Assembly: GCF_031501865.1 (NCBI RefSeq)
Contig: NZ_JARRCW010000001.1
Span: forward strand, 381,001 to 445,000
Reading direction: 5' to 3'
DNA from: Pseudovibrio sp. M1P-2-3
GTDB taxonomy: Bacteria; Pseudomonadota; Alphaproteobacteria; Rhizobiales; Stappiaceae
Length of the DNA stretch: 64,000 bases
Of the stretch, positions 18,000 through 26,725 are shown piece after piece. The notes beneath the pieces were generated by a model that was not told where the DNA came from, searched no databases, and was given only the letters and a program-made list of their open reading frames with translations. Every line of letters starts with the position of its first letter. Position 1 is the stretch's first letter. A program made the translations under genes and the position numbers.

Positions 18000-19181
18000 A
18001 TGACAATTGAAACAATACTTGTACTGAACGCTGGTTCGTCTTCTATTAAGTTCCAGCTTTTTAGTGGTGAGACTTCTTTGCTTTCAGGCCAGATTGATGG
18101 TCTGGGAGCTGGTGCCTGGGTCAAGGGTGAAGCTGCTGGAGGGAACGTTCTAATGGACCGGGCGCTGTCAGCGCCAGAGTCAGAAAGTCATAGCTCAGCT
18201 CTGCAGGTCATTCTGGCACTTCTCAAAGAGTATGACCCTGAATTGGAAGTGGATGCCATTGGTCACCGTGTGGTGCATGGCGCTAAGAAATTTTCAAAAC
18301 CTGTATTGGTTAGTGAGCAGGTAGAGCGGGAACTGGAGGCAATCAGCTCTCTCGCCCCTCTTCATAACCCCCATAATCTAGCGGGGATAAAAGGGGCAAA
18401 GACAGCTTTTGCGGGAAAGCCCAATGTGGCTTGTTTTGATACCGCTTTTCATCGTACCCAAGAGTTTAAAAATGAGGCCTATGCACTGCCCTTGAGTTAT
18501 TACGAGCAAGGGGTATTACGCTATGGCTTTCATGGTCAGTCCTTCCAGTACATAGCTCAGGAACTGCACAGTGTTGCTCCAGAGGTAGCGCATGGCCGCG
18601 TTATTGTGGCCCACTTGGGTAACGGAGCTTCTCTTTGTGCTATCAAGGGTGGGAAATCCGTGACAACAACAATGGGTTTCACACCTGCTGATGGCTTGGC
18701 AATGGGCACCCGGTGCGGTCTTATTGACCCTGGTGTCGTACTTTACCTGCAAGATGTTGAAGGAATGACGACGCAGGAGGTATCGAATCTGTTGTTGAAA
18801 GAGTCAGGTATGAAAGGCCTTTCAGGCTTGTCTCAGGATATGCGTGATCTGGAAAACTCTGAGGATCCACGGGCTCAACGGGCACTGGAGTACTACGACA
18901 ACCGCGTGAAGCGTGAGTTAGGCGCTCTTGTGGCTGTTATGGGTGGCATTGATGCTCTGGTATTTACCGGCGGCATTGGCGAAAATTCCACAAGAACGCG
19001 TGCAGGCGTGTGTGAGGGGCTGGAGTTTCTAGGGATAGAAATAGACTGTGATGCGAATAACAAGCGTGCCAAAGAAGCTATTACAATTTCTAGTGGTCAA
19101 TCTAAGGTTCAAGTGATGGCTATTCCTACCAATGAAGAGGTGATGATAGCCCGCCAGACCAGAAGTGTCTGTTCTCAGTAA
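18000..19181 (+). CDS. ackA: acetate kinase
   Basis: A 393-residue acetate/propionate kinase interconverting acetyl phosphate plus ADP with acetate plus ATP. Seen: the phosphate-1 motif V-L-N-A-G-S-S-S-I-K at about residues 8-17, G-H-R-V-V-H-G, C-F-D-T-A-F-H with the catalytic region, H-L-G-N-G-A-S and F-T-G-G-I-G-E-N. Length is normal for the family. It is coupled to the phosphotransacetylase fusion directly upstream, so the two enzymes probably run overflow or anaerobic acetate metabolism, which would fit the nitrate respiration genes elsewhere in the window. Confidence 0.95.
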   Translation: MTIETILVLNAGSSSIKFQLFSGETSLLSGQIDGLGAGAWVKGEAAGGNVLMDRALSAPESESHSSALQVILALLKEYDPELEVDAIGHRVVHGAKKFSKPVLVSEQVERELEAISSLAPLHNPHNLAGIKGAKTAFAGKPNVACFDTAFHRTQEFKNEAYALPLSYYEQGVLRYGFHGQSFQYIAQELHSVAPEVAHGRVIVAHLGNGASLCAIKGGKSVTTTMGFTPADGLAMGTRCGLIDPGVVLYLQDVEGMTTQEVSNLLLKESGMKGLSGLSQDMRDLENSEDPRAQRALEYYDNRVKRELGALVAVMGGIDALVFTGGIGENSTRTRAGVCEGLEFLGIEIDCDANNKRAKEAITISSGQSKVQVMAIPTNEEVMIARQTRSVCSQ

Positions 19182-19271
19182 ACCAAAAATAATAGGCATA
19201 TAAAGCTGTGCGGTGCTTTTTGAAGGCATCGCATGGGTTCTAATTACATGCCCTTGCAAAGCTCTTGGATA

Positions 19272-19298
19272 GTGAGCGTTTGGCCTGACCGACCTAAC
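19272..19298 (+). repeat. 27-base direct repeat, copy 1
   Basis: The stretch beginning GTGAGCGTTTGGCCTGACCG and ending CCTAAC recurs in the same orientation at 23059-23085 with 25 of 27 bases the same. Both copies are intergenic and bracket the decayed accessory segment. A second short shared string, CTTGGATAGTGAG, lies just before this copy and about 60 bases after the other. Confidence 0.75.
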
Positions 19299-19469
19299 GC
19301 CTTTGAAATTCGTGGTTTAAGTTCGGCATGATCTAATTAGGTAGGACTGGATTTATAAGCATGAATAATAAGACGTATTGGAGTGAAGAGGAAAAACGCT
19401 CACGATGATCTATTGCCCTTAAGGAATAATCACAATGGATGTTTAGCATTAGACGGCAAACATAAATTG

Positions 19470-19509
19470 AGGCTCGCCATAGTGTTCGGTCAACTACTAT
19501 TGCGAGCCT
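19470..19509. terminator. 13-bp imperfect hairpin
   Basis: Arms AGGCTCGCCATAG and CTATTGCGAGCCT pair with one mismatch around a 14-base loop. No T-run follows on either strand. It lies 80 bases beyond the end of the enoyl-CoA hydratase pseudogene (read on the minus strand) and may have been its terminator. Confidence 0.4.
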
Positions 19510-19591
19510 TCTGATCGGGGAATTTCGTCCTAAACAGACAGTGCGCTTCTATGGTGGCTGAAATAGCCTAAGCGGTTGCTTTGAAACTAGG

Positions 19592-20483
19592 TCAAGTGAT
19601 GTCCTGAACCTTCATGACCAGCTCATTCCAGTTTCTCTGGTTTTCGATGCTGTGTTCTAGGCCTTGCTCATCGGCAGCACTAAAGCGTTTGAGGGCGGGT
19701 GTTTTGCTGGTTGCCTGATACAGCCAGTAGGCTTCAGCTCAAAGGGCTTCTTGAATAGGCTTATCAATGGATTCGTAAACGGCCTGTTTGCAGGCATTAA
19801 TAGATTCGGCTGGAAACTGCGCAATACGTTTTGCAAGGTTCGTCACATAGTCACCGATTTCATCAGGCTCAAGTGCTCTATTAATGGTTCCCATGGCTTG
19901 AGCTTCGTCGGCATCGAAATCACGTGAGCTGAGGATGATTTCAAGGGCGCGCCCGAGGCCAGTCTAGCGGGCCAGTCTAGCGGGCCATGCGTGAGGCGCC
20001 ACCGCCACACGGCAAGATGCCCATGCCCACTTCCATCTGCATAAACTTATACTTGCCGCGTGCAGCAAACCGCATATCCAGTGCTAGGGCGAGTTCATGC
20101 CCGCCGCCACGCGCAAAGCCCTCCAGTTTGGCGATAGTGGCTTGTGGAACTTTACTAATCCGCTCACAGACTGATTGGAGGTCTAAAAGCTGTACTTCTT
20201 CGCGGGAGACTGCTTCATCGGACATGTCTTTCAAAAGCTCAGCGTCGTAATGGCAAACCCAGATTTTAGGATTTGCAGACTGGAAAATAACAACCTTGAT
20301 TTTCCTGTCCCGTTCCAGCCGCATTGCCAGAGTATTCAAGTCAGCAAGCATTTCCTGCCCTTGAACATTAACGGGTCCAAAGTCAAAAGTAATGGTGAGG
20401 ATGCCTTGAGCTTTATCAGCAGTGAACGTCGTAAATCCTTCATATTTTATTGTATTTCCCTTTCTTATTGGTATTGGGCGCAA
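19592..20483 (-). pseudogene. enoyl-CoA hydratase/isomerase, inactivated
   Basis: Remains of a crotonase-family gene. The first 168 codons are open and include V-V-I-F-Q-S-A-N-P and the oxyanion-hole region E-G-F-A-R-G-G-G-H-E-L-A-L-A. Translation then meets TAG at 19977-19979. Directly beside it a 13-bp unit (AGTCTAGCGGGCC on the plus strand, 19961-19973 and 19974-19986) is duplicated in tandem, shifting the frame. Past the duplication the reading frame resumes with G-R-A-L-E-I-I-L-S-S-R-D-F-D-A-D-E and continues to 19592, broken once more by a TGA where E-A-L-R-A-E-A-Y would be expected. The start near 20483 is a TTG and uncertain. At least three lesions make loss of function secure. Confidence 0.85.
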
Positions 20484-20545
20484 TGACCTTATTCGGAACT
20501 ACTTGAGATTCGGATTTGCCTATGAAGAATGTAAGTGATGCTCTT

Positions 20546-21364
20546 TTAGGGGGCTTTCTGATTCAGCTTGATAATCATATCCTCGATTGCGGCAACAAGC
20601 TTTTCCGTTTTTGCCTCATTCAGCGCGTCGGGGTGTGGCTGCGCGAATTGGCCGGTGTCATTGTCAAAGTACTGTCCTGATGCTTGAGCAAACTCCTCTC
20701 CCAAAGCCGCTCGCACTAGAATTTTCGCGCCAATGCTGAGATCATGGCCCTGTGTGCCGTAGGCCTCTTTCACCATTTTACTAGCTAGGAAAGAGGCGGG
20801 GTTCACCGCAATGATAACGGGACCATCATTCTTGAGGGATTGAGCCATGTGAAAGGACCACATGGTGAGGGCCAATTTGCTTTGGGCATATGCTGCATTG
20901 GCAGACAAAGATAGCTCTCCCGCGAGTGCACCAAGGTCAACAGATGCTTGAGCTGCGGAGGAAAGGTTTACCACACGACTTTGCACGGAAAATAATGGCA
21001 ACAGCCTTTTAGTCAACACATATGGAGCAATGGTGTTGACTATGAACCTCAGATCATACCCATCCTCGTTAAGAGGGTCTAGCAATTTGAACACACCAGC
21101 ATTGTTTATTAGAACGTCCAATGAATCGTGGTTTTGTCTTATTTGGGCTGCGAAGGCTTCAACCTCGGACAGTTTTGAAAAATCAGCCCGATAGCTCTCG
21201 ATAGTCCCTGCACCGGGTATGTTGGTGAGCTCTTGCTTCAACCGGTTGAGCTTCTCGTCACTGCGACCATGCAAAAGCAAACTGTGGCCGTCCGCTGCTA
21301 GAAGTCTGGCAGTTTCCAGCCCAATTCCGTCTGTTGCCCCCGTTATAACGATAGATTTTGCCAT
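20546..21364 (-). CDS. short-chain dehydrogenase/reductase
   Basis: A 272-residue classical-type SDR. Seen: the cofactor motif T-G-A-T-D-G-I-G at residues 8-15, N-N-A-G at about 90, the catalytic serine in N-L-S-S-A-A and the catalytic Y-A-Q-S-K. It resembles the retinol dehydrogenase/WW-domain oxidoreductase-like branch; the substrate cannot be read from sequence. It lies intact between two pseudogenes and has no evident operon partner. Confidence 0.85.
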   Translation of the reverse strand: MAKSIVITGATDGIGLETARLLAADGHSLLLHGRSDEKLNRLKQELTNIPGAGTIESYRADFSKLSEVEAFAAQIRQNHDSLDVLINNAGVFKLLDPLNEDGYDLRFIVNTIAPYVLTKRLLPLFSVQSRVVNLSSAAQASVDLGALAGELSLSANAAYAQSKLALTMWSFHMAQSLKNDGPVIIAVNPASFLASKMVKEAYGTQGHDLSIGAKILVRAALGEEFAQASGQYFDNDTGQFAQPHPDALNEAKTEKLVAAIEDMIIKLNQKAP

Positions 21365-21499
21365 ATTACGATCCTATGCATTCTTACAAGATATGCCTGC
21401 TTGTTGGCGTTTGGAAAGAGTATTCCAAATTTTTCTATACGGAAAGAAGGCGTTGTCATGTAAACTTTGGCACCTGTTTAATGGGTTACCGGTTGGCTC

Positions 21500-22201
21500 A
21501 TGACGACATCATCGATCAGCTACAAGAACCACCGTTTTCCGCCTCAAATCATTGCCTATGTCGTTTGGCTTTATCATCGTTTCTCACTTAACCTGCGCGA
21601 AGTGGAAGAAATGCTGTTGGAACGGATCATTGTGGTCTCGTATGAAACCATCCGACGCAGGGGAGTTAAGTTTGGCCCAGCTTAGAGCCGTCAATTACGA
21701 CGCAAAAAGCACATAGCTCAGATATCTGGTATCTTGATGAGGTTGTGATCAAGATACAGGGCCAGCGATATTATCTGTGGCGAGCCGTTGAGCAGGATGG
21801 TTACACTCTGGACGAAATTCTTCAAAAACGGTGGCAATACCAAGGCCGCCAAACGTTTACTGACCCGTCTGTTATGACAGTAGGGAGTTACTCCAAAACG
21901 AATTGTTACCGACAAACTCGGCTCCTAAGGAGTGGCAAAATGCAAGGTGATACTGGCTGTTGAGCACCGAAGCCACAAGGGCTTAAACAATCGCGCACAG
22001 AACTCGCATTTGCCTTTGCGAAAACGAGAGAGAGCTATGCAAAAGTTCAAATCGCCGGGTCTGCTTCAAAGATTCCTGACAACCTTCTCTGGCCTGCGTA
22101 ATCTGTTCGTTCCCTCTCGCCACCAACGTTCTGCAATCGACATTCATCTTCATCGTATCAACGGAGAGCGGTCGGCGTCCCCGACCTTCCTACAAACATA
22201 A
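21500..22201 (+). pseudogene. IS6-family transposase remnant
   Basis: Broken gene for an IS6/IS26-type DDE transposase. Frame 2 starts with S-I-S-Y-K-N-H-R-F-P-P-Q-I-I and L-R-E-V-E-E-M-L-L-E-R, then a TAG after K-F-G-P-A at 21683-21685. From about 21718 the match moves to frame 1 (W-Y-L-D-E-V-V-I-K-I-Q-G, first catalytic Asp region) and after about 21840 back to frame 2 (V-E-H-R-S-H-K-G-L-N-N-R-A-Q-N-S-H and R-A-M-Q-K-F-K-S-P-G). At least one nonsense change and two frameshifts are needed to explain it. Clear terminal inverted repeats were not found. Confidence 0.85.
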
Positions 22202-22304
22202 ATCCCGCTATACTGGCGTGGCTAGGAAAAGGTGGAGAGACTTCTGTTAGGCCTGAACCGGTCTATCTTGAACCGTTGAAGCAAGGAAAAACTTGGAAGA
22301 AATT

Positions 22305-22784
22305 ATGAGCAAACTGTACGAGAAAATACTCTACGTAATTCTCTGCTGTATCCTATATGGGCACACTGCATTTGCTGATAAGATTTACAATGAGAGTGAA
22401 CAAAAATTAAATAAAACAATCTACTTGTGTTCGAATTCTCCCAAGTTAACAGCCGAAAAGCTTCAGAAATTCGCCGACAGTTCTCGAAATGTCAAAGATA
22501 TTAAAATCCGCCAATTAGATAAAAAAGTTGACAATAAGGGAATGTATGCAGTTTTTCTTTCAAAAGATGGCTTTTTAGCATCAAAACGAGAATTGGACTG
22601 TTTGAACTTTCTTCCGGTGCCACTAAAGGAAGCAAAAAAACAGGTAAAAGAAGTTACTGATATCGTAGGGGGGGGGGAATCCGTATGCCAAATACTCAAA
22701 AGTGGGCCACTACCATGGAACGGTTTATGCAGTAAGCAAAAGTTTCGGGGGAAAGGGTTGGTTGGTGACTTGGTATGCCTTTAA
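22305..22784 (+). CDS. putative secreted protein interrupted by a G10 tract
   Basis: Unrecognised protein of 159 residues as read. A signal peptide covers about residues 1-24 (hydrophobic core I-L-Y-V-I-L-C-C-I-L-Y, cut near A-F-A-D). The mature part is lysine-rich and the gene is visibly richer in A and T than its neighbours, a sign of transfer. Codons 122 onward start in a run of ten G (22668-22677). With nine G the frame would continue as N-P-Y-A-K-Y-S-K and G-K-G-W-L-V-T-W-Y-A-F to a stop at 22873-22875, giving 189 residues. That second reading looks more protein-like, so the assembled sequence is either an OFF state, a decayed gene or a base-count error. Start ATG has a GGAAGAA upstream. 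Confidence 0.6.
   Translation: MSKLYEKILYVILCCILYGHTAFADKIYNESEQKLNKTIYLCSNSPKLTAEKLQKFADSSRNVKDIKIRQLDKKVDNKGMYAVFLSKDGFLASKRELDCLNFLPVPLKEAKKQVKEVTDIVGGGESVCQILKSGPLPWNGLCSKQKFRGKGLVGDLVCL
22668..22677 (+). repeat. homopolymeric G10 tract
   Basis: Ten consecutive G inside a coding region. Loss of one G joins two reading frames of the secreted-protein gene. Tracts of this length are prone to slipped-strand change in bacteria. Confidence 0.8.
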
Positions 22785-22875
22785 TGAGCATGACTCATAT
22801 CCCTCACATAAAGCGAAACAATATTATCTTAGAATGCCAATTGTTTTTTGCCGCCAACAGTCAAGTTGCAAATAA

Positions 22876-23311
22876 TGTAACGCATAGACAACTTTTATCC
22901 CCTTCCTGACCTGCACCGAGCCTCCACATTTCCTTGCGCCCGATACAGTGAAACAATTCTGACCGCAGCTGGGACTAGTTATCGGCTGAATGTTGGTTCG
23001 GCGGTCAAGGTTTCTATCGGGATTAACTATTTTGAAACAGTGAAGGAAGGGCGGTATCGTGAACGTTTGGCCTGACCGGCCTAACAAGTTCTATATCGCG
23101 TATCTAAATTTCTTCAGGTCAGGCAGACCAATCGCATACCTTGGATAGTGAGGGGAATGTAACCAGTGTAGCCAAAATTTGGCGATATTCCTGTGGCAGA
23201 CGCGTACTTGCCATTGTTCGGTTAAACTTTGCTAAATTATTGTCGCTTAGTGGTGCGAGATTATAGTTTCAGTTCAGATGGTTTTAACTTTTTACTAAGG
23301 CTCCAAGTTCT
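22876..23311. other. gene-free region with second 27-base repeat copy
   Basis: No convincing gene. It includes repeat copy 2 at 23059-23085, a nearby partly inverted match GGTCAGGCAGACCAA at about 23115, and the CTTGGATAGTGAG string near 23140. The last 90 bases are AT-rich and probably hold the promoter of the following HAD gene. Confidence 0.5.
23059..23085 (+). repeat. 27-base direct repeat, copy 2
   Basis: Same orientation as 19272-19298, two mismatches in 27. The two copies are about 3.8 kb apart and enclose both pseudogenes, the SDR gene and the G-tract gene. Confidence 0.75.
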
Positions 23312-23935
23312 ATGAAAATACCCCTCAGTGCTGTTGTGTTTGATATTGGCAATGTCCTGATCCGTTGGGACCCTGAAAATCTATACAAGAAGCTCATCTC
23401 GAATGAGGATGAACGCAAATGGTTTTTGGAAAATATCTGCACCATGGACTGGAACCTTCAGCAAGATAAAGGGCGTCCTTGGGATGAAGCTGTAGAGGAT
23501 CTCTGCGCGAAATTTCCTGAGCATAAAACTTTGATCGAAGCCTATCATCACCGGTGGTTTGAGATGCTTGATGGGCCGATTGAAACTTGTGTCACATTAT
23601 TGCATGAACTCAAGAAGCTGGGCTTTCCGACCTATGCTATTTCAAATTTTTCCTGCGAGAAGCTGGCAATAACAAAGCCGCATTACCCGTTCCTTATAGA
23701 CTCGTTTAAAGACATGGTTATCTCGGGGGAGGAAAACGTTCTAAAGCCGGATCGCCGTCTCTATGAAGTGTTGTTGGAGCGTAACAAGCTTGTGGCGAGT
23801 GAGTTGTTGTTCATTGATGATACATTAAGAAATGTTGAAGCGGCTCGCGATTTGGGAATGCATGCGATCCACTTTCAAGGGGAAGAGCAGTTCAAGCAGG
23901 AGCTTGTGAAGTACAGCTTACCTGTTTTAATTTAA
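23312..23935 (+). CDS. HAD-superfamily hydrolase, YihX-like
   Basis: A 207-residue cytosolic haloacid dehalogenase-superfamily phosphatase. Motif I is V-F-D-I-G-N-V-L, with glycine in place of the second aspartate, as in the YihX/glucose-1-phosphatase and epoxide-hydrolase N-terminal branch. Motif II is A-I-S-N-F-S, motif III lysine lies in L-K-P-D-R-R-L-Y, and motif IV is F-I-D-D-T. It is a single gene, convergent with the DUF4265 gene. Substrate unknown. Confidence 0.85.
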   Translation: MKIPLSAVVFDIGNVLIRWDPENLYKKLISNEDERKWFLENICTMDWNLQQDKGRPWDEAVEDLCAKFPEHKTLIEAYHHRWFEMLDGPIETCVTLLHELKKLGFPTYAISNFSCEKLAITKPHYPFLIDSFKDMVISGEENVLKPDRRLYEVLLERNKLVASELLFIDDTLRNVEAARDLGMHAIHFQGEEQFKQELVKYSLPVLI

Positions 23936-23961
23936 CAGGAGCGCAAGGGGAAAAGTTAAGG

Positions 23962-23986
23962 AGCAGGAAATTATAGTCTTCCTGCT
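23962..23986. terminator. bidirectional terminator between convergent genes
   Basis: Perfect 8-bp stem AGCAGGAA/TTCCTGCT with a nine-base loop, between the HAD gene stop (23935) and the DUF4265 gene stop (23993). Confidence 0.6.
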
Positions 23987-23992
23987 TTGACC

Positions 23993-24454
23993 TTACTTGG
24001 ATGCTTGGTACTTATGGCCTTCTTCGAATTCCCAAATGTGTACATGGGAAGCGTCTTCGAGAATAATAATAGCCTTTTTCAGGCTTGTAGTTGGTGGAAT
24101 ATCAACGCTGAAAAGCGGAATGTCGCCGTCCATATCTTCACAAATACAGCCCAGCTTCTCTAGTTTCAGCCAGTGCTCCTGAAATTCTTCCGGTGTTGCG
24201 GTTTCTTCAACGAGAATGCGGTAGGTGGAATGGCCGTGGTGTTTTACAATCCTATCGAATTTCAAACCGGACTTGCCGCGTACTCCGGCAACCTCGTCTT
24301 TATAGCTAACGCCTTTCGCAAGAAATGGTGTATTTTCAATCCGGTAGCGATTTGCTCCCAGAGATGTTACCCAAAGAGCTTCCTTACCAGCTCCATGCCA
24401 TTCCTCGGGGTCCAGAGGAAAATCCATTCTCACGACGGTCTGGTTCGTTTTCAT
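23993..24454 (-). CDS. DUF4265-family protein
   Basis: A 153-residue cytosolic protein that fits the DUF4265 family by A-L-W-V near the N-terminus, the central F-L-A-K-G-V-S-Y-K-D-E-V and H-G-H-S-T-Y-R-I motifs, and its size. Function is unknown in the family. The start at 24454 gives the usual family N-terminus (M-K-T-N-Q-T-V); an in-frame ATG at 24508 would add 18 residues with no ribosome site. Confidence 0.72.
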   Translation of the reverse strand: MKTNQTVVRMDFPLDPEEWHGAGKEALWVTSLGANRYRIENTPFLAKGVSYKDEVAGVRGKSGLKFDRIVKHHGHSTYRILVEETATPEEFQEHWLKLEKLGCICEDMDGDIPLFSVDIPPTTSLKKAIIILEDASHVHIWEFEEGHKYQASK

Positions 24455-24560
24455 CGGGTATACAAGGGTCCTGTTGCGATTGTGCGGCACTATAGCGATG
24501 ACGTACATGAGTGCAATAAAAAGCGGGTTAAAAGCCTCGCATATTCAGTCTTTAGAGTGT

Positions 24561-24660
24561 ATCGCCGAAAAGTGGATACCGGTTCTTGGTCAAAGATACG
24601 CGTCTAAACAGTATGTTAAAACACTGAGGTGTTTCAAGAAATCGTCTAACTGCTTTAAAA
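24561..24660 (+). repeat. dispersed intergenic repeat, copy A
   Basis: About 100 bases beginning ATCGCCGAAAAGTGGATACC, recurring at 52932-53030 with roughly 80 percent identity by eye. The core C-C-G-A-A-A-A-G-T-G-G matches, from memory, a very common intergenic repeat of Rhizobiales genomes. The inverted repeat at its 3' end is less perfect here than in copy B. It lies upstream of the DUF4265 gene and beyond the dapD terminator. Confidence 0.75.
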
Positions 24661-24750
24661 CGAAAGTAACGCCGCCGCGAACTGGTGGTGCACTCACCTG
24701 TTGCAAGTCTTATTCTGAGGGAATGCGTTCACTAAGACCAGTGCCAGAGA

Positions 24751-24776
24751 AAGAGCCGAATTTCTTTTCGGCTCTT
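24751..24776 (-). terminator. dapD terminator
   Basis: Perfect 10-bp stem AAGAGCCGAA/TTCGGCTCTT with a six-base loop, 22 bases beyond the dapD stop and followed by a short pyrimidine run on the minus strand. Confidence 0.75.
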
Positions 24777-24797
24777 TTCGTGTTTTCAGCGTGTAAA

Positions 24798-25649
24798 TTA
24801 GTCACGCAGCAAGTCATTTACGGATGTTTTGGAGCGTGTTTGTGCATCAACACGCTTTACGATAACCGCGCAGGACAGGTTTGGTCCCGGGGTGCCATCT
24901 GGCAATGGTTTGCCGGGAAGTGAACCAGGAACAACAACAGAATAGGCAGGCACTTCACCAACGAAAATCTCTCCCGTATTCCGGTCGATAATCTTTGTGG
25001 TTGCAGAAAGGAATACCCCCATGGAAAGGACTGCACCCTCGCGGACGATAACGCCCTCTACAACTTCAGAGCGGGCCCCGATGAAGCAGTTATCTTCAAT
25101 GATAACAGGTCCGGCCTGAAGCGGCTCCAGAACGCCGCCAATGCCGACGCCGCCGGAAAGGTGCACATTCTTACCGATCTGCGCACAAGAGCCGACAGTA
25201 ACCCAAGTGTCAACCATTGTGCCTTCATCTACGTAGGCGCCCAGATTCACAAAGGATGGCATCAAAACAGCCGATTTCCCAATAAATGCGGAACGCCGTA
25301 CAATGGAGCCAGGAACGGCACGAAATCCGCCTTCTTCAAACTCGGCTGGCCCCCAGCCTTCAAACTTGGAAGGAACCTTGTCCCACCATGTTGCTTCACC
25401 CGGACCACCCTTGATAATTTCCATTGGGTTCAAGCGGAAGGAAAGCAGAACAGCCTTTTTCGCCCATTGGTTAACAACCCAATCTCCAGAAGAGTTTTCC
25501 GCAACTCGCAGTTTGCCGTGATCCAAAAGCTCAAGGGCCTTTTCAACTGCGTCGCGAACGTCACCCTGAGTATTGGATGTTATATTGTCCCGATCATCAA
25601 ATGCGGAATTGATGGTCGCTTCCAAAGCGGAAAAATCGATCTGGCTCAT
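24798..25649 (-). CDS. dapD: tetrahydrodipicolinate N-succinyltransferase
   Basis: A 283-residue cytosolic enzyme that transfers succinyl from succinyl-CoA to tetrahydrodipicolinate in the succinylase branch of lysine and meso-diaminopimelate synthesis. The N-terminal helical domain is followed by left-handed beta-helix hexapeptide repeats ([44 protein letters not shown]). Full family length. The LysR gene lies upstream on the same strand. Confidence 0.95.
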   Translation of the reverse strand: MSQIDFSALEATINSAFDDRDNITSNTQGDVRDAVEKALELLDHGKLRVAENSSGDWVVNQWAKKAVLLSFRLNPMEIIKGGPGEATWWDKVPSKFEGWGPAEFEEGGFRAVPGSIVRRSAFIGKSAVLMPSFVNLGAYVDEGTMVDTWVTVGSCAQIGKNVHLSGGVGIGGVLEPLQAGPVIIEDNCFIGARSEVVEGVIVREGAVLSMGVFLSATTKIIDRNTGEIFVGEVPAYSVVVPGSLPGKPLPDGTPGPNLSCAVIVKRVDAQTRSKTSVNDLLRD

Positions 25650-25719
25650 CTTGAAATTCTGTCCTATCGAAAACTTGTTGCATACGGTTGATGGAGGTAG
25701 CCATGCTCATGGCCTCAAG

Positions 25720-26631
25720 TCAAGCTCCCTGCGGAGTGTACTTGTCTTCCGGTGCAAACTCTTGAGCCCCGGCTTGCTCCACGAGCCAGTCTCGAAATGC
25801 TGTGACAGGCCTTGTCAGAGGCTTATTGGAATTGCGTACAAACCAGTAACCCGTTTCGATTTCGGTTATTGGCCAGTTTGGAACCATGAGGTGCCCAGCA
25901 TTTACTTCATTTTCAACAAAGTGCTTGTCGATGACAATTGCACCCATACCCGCAACAGCTGCCTGAATTGCCATTGTCCGGCTTTCAAAAATTGCCCCTG
26001 ACGTGGTTTCAGGGTGTTCAAATTTGTTGGCCTTCAGCCATATAGGCCAGTCTTCCCGCCGTGAAGCTGTGTGCAGAAGCTTGAGCTTTTGCAGCTGCTT
26101 TATATTCGGGTCGGGCGCATCTTGTGAGAGCTGCGGAGCGAATGCAACGACCAGATTTTCTTTCCAGAGCATTTGCCGTTCCACGTTCGGCCATGCCCCG
26201 TTTCCTAGCCGAATTGCGCAGTCATAGGACTCTTTTTCCAGGTCGACACTTCTCATGCTGGTCGAAATCAGCAGCTCAATATCCGGGTGCTTTTCCTGAA
26301 AATTAGGAAGCCGGGGAATAAGCCATCTGGTGGCTACGGTTGACAAGGTGGAAATGCGCAGTTCCGTTCTGCTTCGTCGCCGGAACGCATCGACTGCGTG
26401 TTCAATCTGGTCGAACGAGTTGCCAAGGTTGGTTGAAAGGCGCTGCCCTTCTTCTGTGAGCGCTAGACCACGACCATCCCGTACAACAAGGGCTGCTCCC
26501 AACTCGCTTTCCAGTGAGCGAAGCAGGTGGGTCAAAGCAGAAGGTGTCACTCCCAGGTCTTCTGCCGCACGAGCAGCTCGTCCGTGTTTTGCCAGAAGAG
26601 AAAATGCGTGAAGCGCGCGCAAAGAGACCAT
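25720..26631 (-). CDS. LysR-family transcriptional regulator, GcvA-like
   Basis: A 303-residue LysR protein. The N-terminal winged helix is complete (F-S-L-L-A-K-H-G-R-A-A-R-A-A-E-D-L-G-V-T-P-S-A-L-T at about 11-35), followed by the linker helix and a periplasmic-binding-like effector domain. The sequence style resembles the GcvA/AmpR-type branch. It sits between the nucleotidase gene and dapD, on the same strand as both; the target is not evident. A palindrome directly upstream is a likely autoregulatory site. Confidence 0.88.
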   Translation of the reverse strand: MVSLRALHAFSLLAKHGRAARAAEDLGVTPSALTHLLRSLESELGAALVVRDGRGLALTEEGQRLSTNLGNSFDQIEHAVDAFRRRSRTELRISTLSTVATRWLIPRLPNFQEKHPDIELLISTSMRSVDLEKESYDCAIRLGNGAWPNVERQMLWKENLVVAFAPQLSQDAPDPNIKQLQKLKLLHTASRREDWPIWLKANKFEHPETTSGAIFESRTMAIQAAVAGMGAIVIDKHFVENEVNAGHLMVPNWPITEIETGYWFVRNSNKPLTRPVTAFRDWLVEQAGAQEFAPEDKYTPQGA

Positions 26632-26657
26632 GACCCATTATTCCAATTTCGTTAATC

Positions 26658-26678
26658 TTATTGAAATAATCTCAATAA
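26658..26678. promoter_or_regulatory. inverted repeat, likely LysR autoregulatory site
   Basis: TTATTGA and TCAATAA are perfect 7-bp arms separated by seven bases, 27 bases upstream of the LysR start. It contains a T-N11-A type core, the usual LysR recognition form. The activity is inferred. Confidence 0.5.
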
Positions 26679-26725
26679 AGTAAATTGGGGGAATGATCTA
26701 GTGCGCGGCAGTTTTTTTCTGTTTG

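Larger units (their letters stand above)
19182..19591. other. gene-free accessory DNA with repeat and hairpin
   Basis: No intact gene is seen. The stretch contains one copy of a 27-base repeat (19272-19298), a short reading frame near 19361 that begins with a W-S-E-E-E-K-R motif reminiscent of transposase N-termini but stops at once, and a 13-bp hairpin with one mismatch at 19470-19509. It looks like debris from past insertions. Confidence 0.5.

Noticed and set aside
19737-19745. In-frame TGA in the hydratase pseudogene as selenocysteine
   Set aside because: The expected residue is arginine, there is no selenocysteine element visible and other lesions are present; it is a nonsense mutation.
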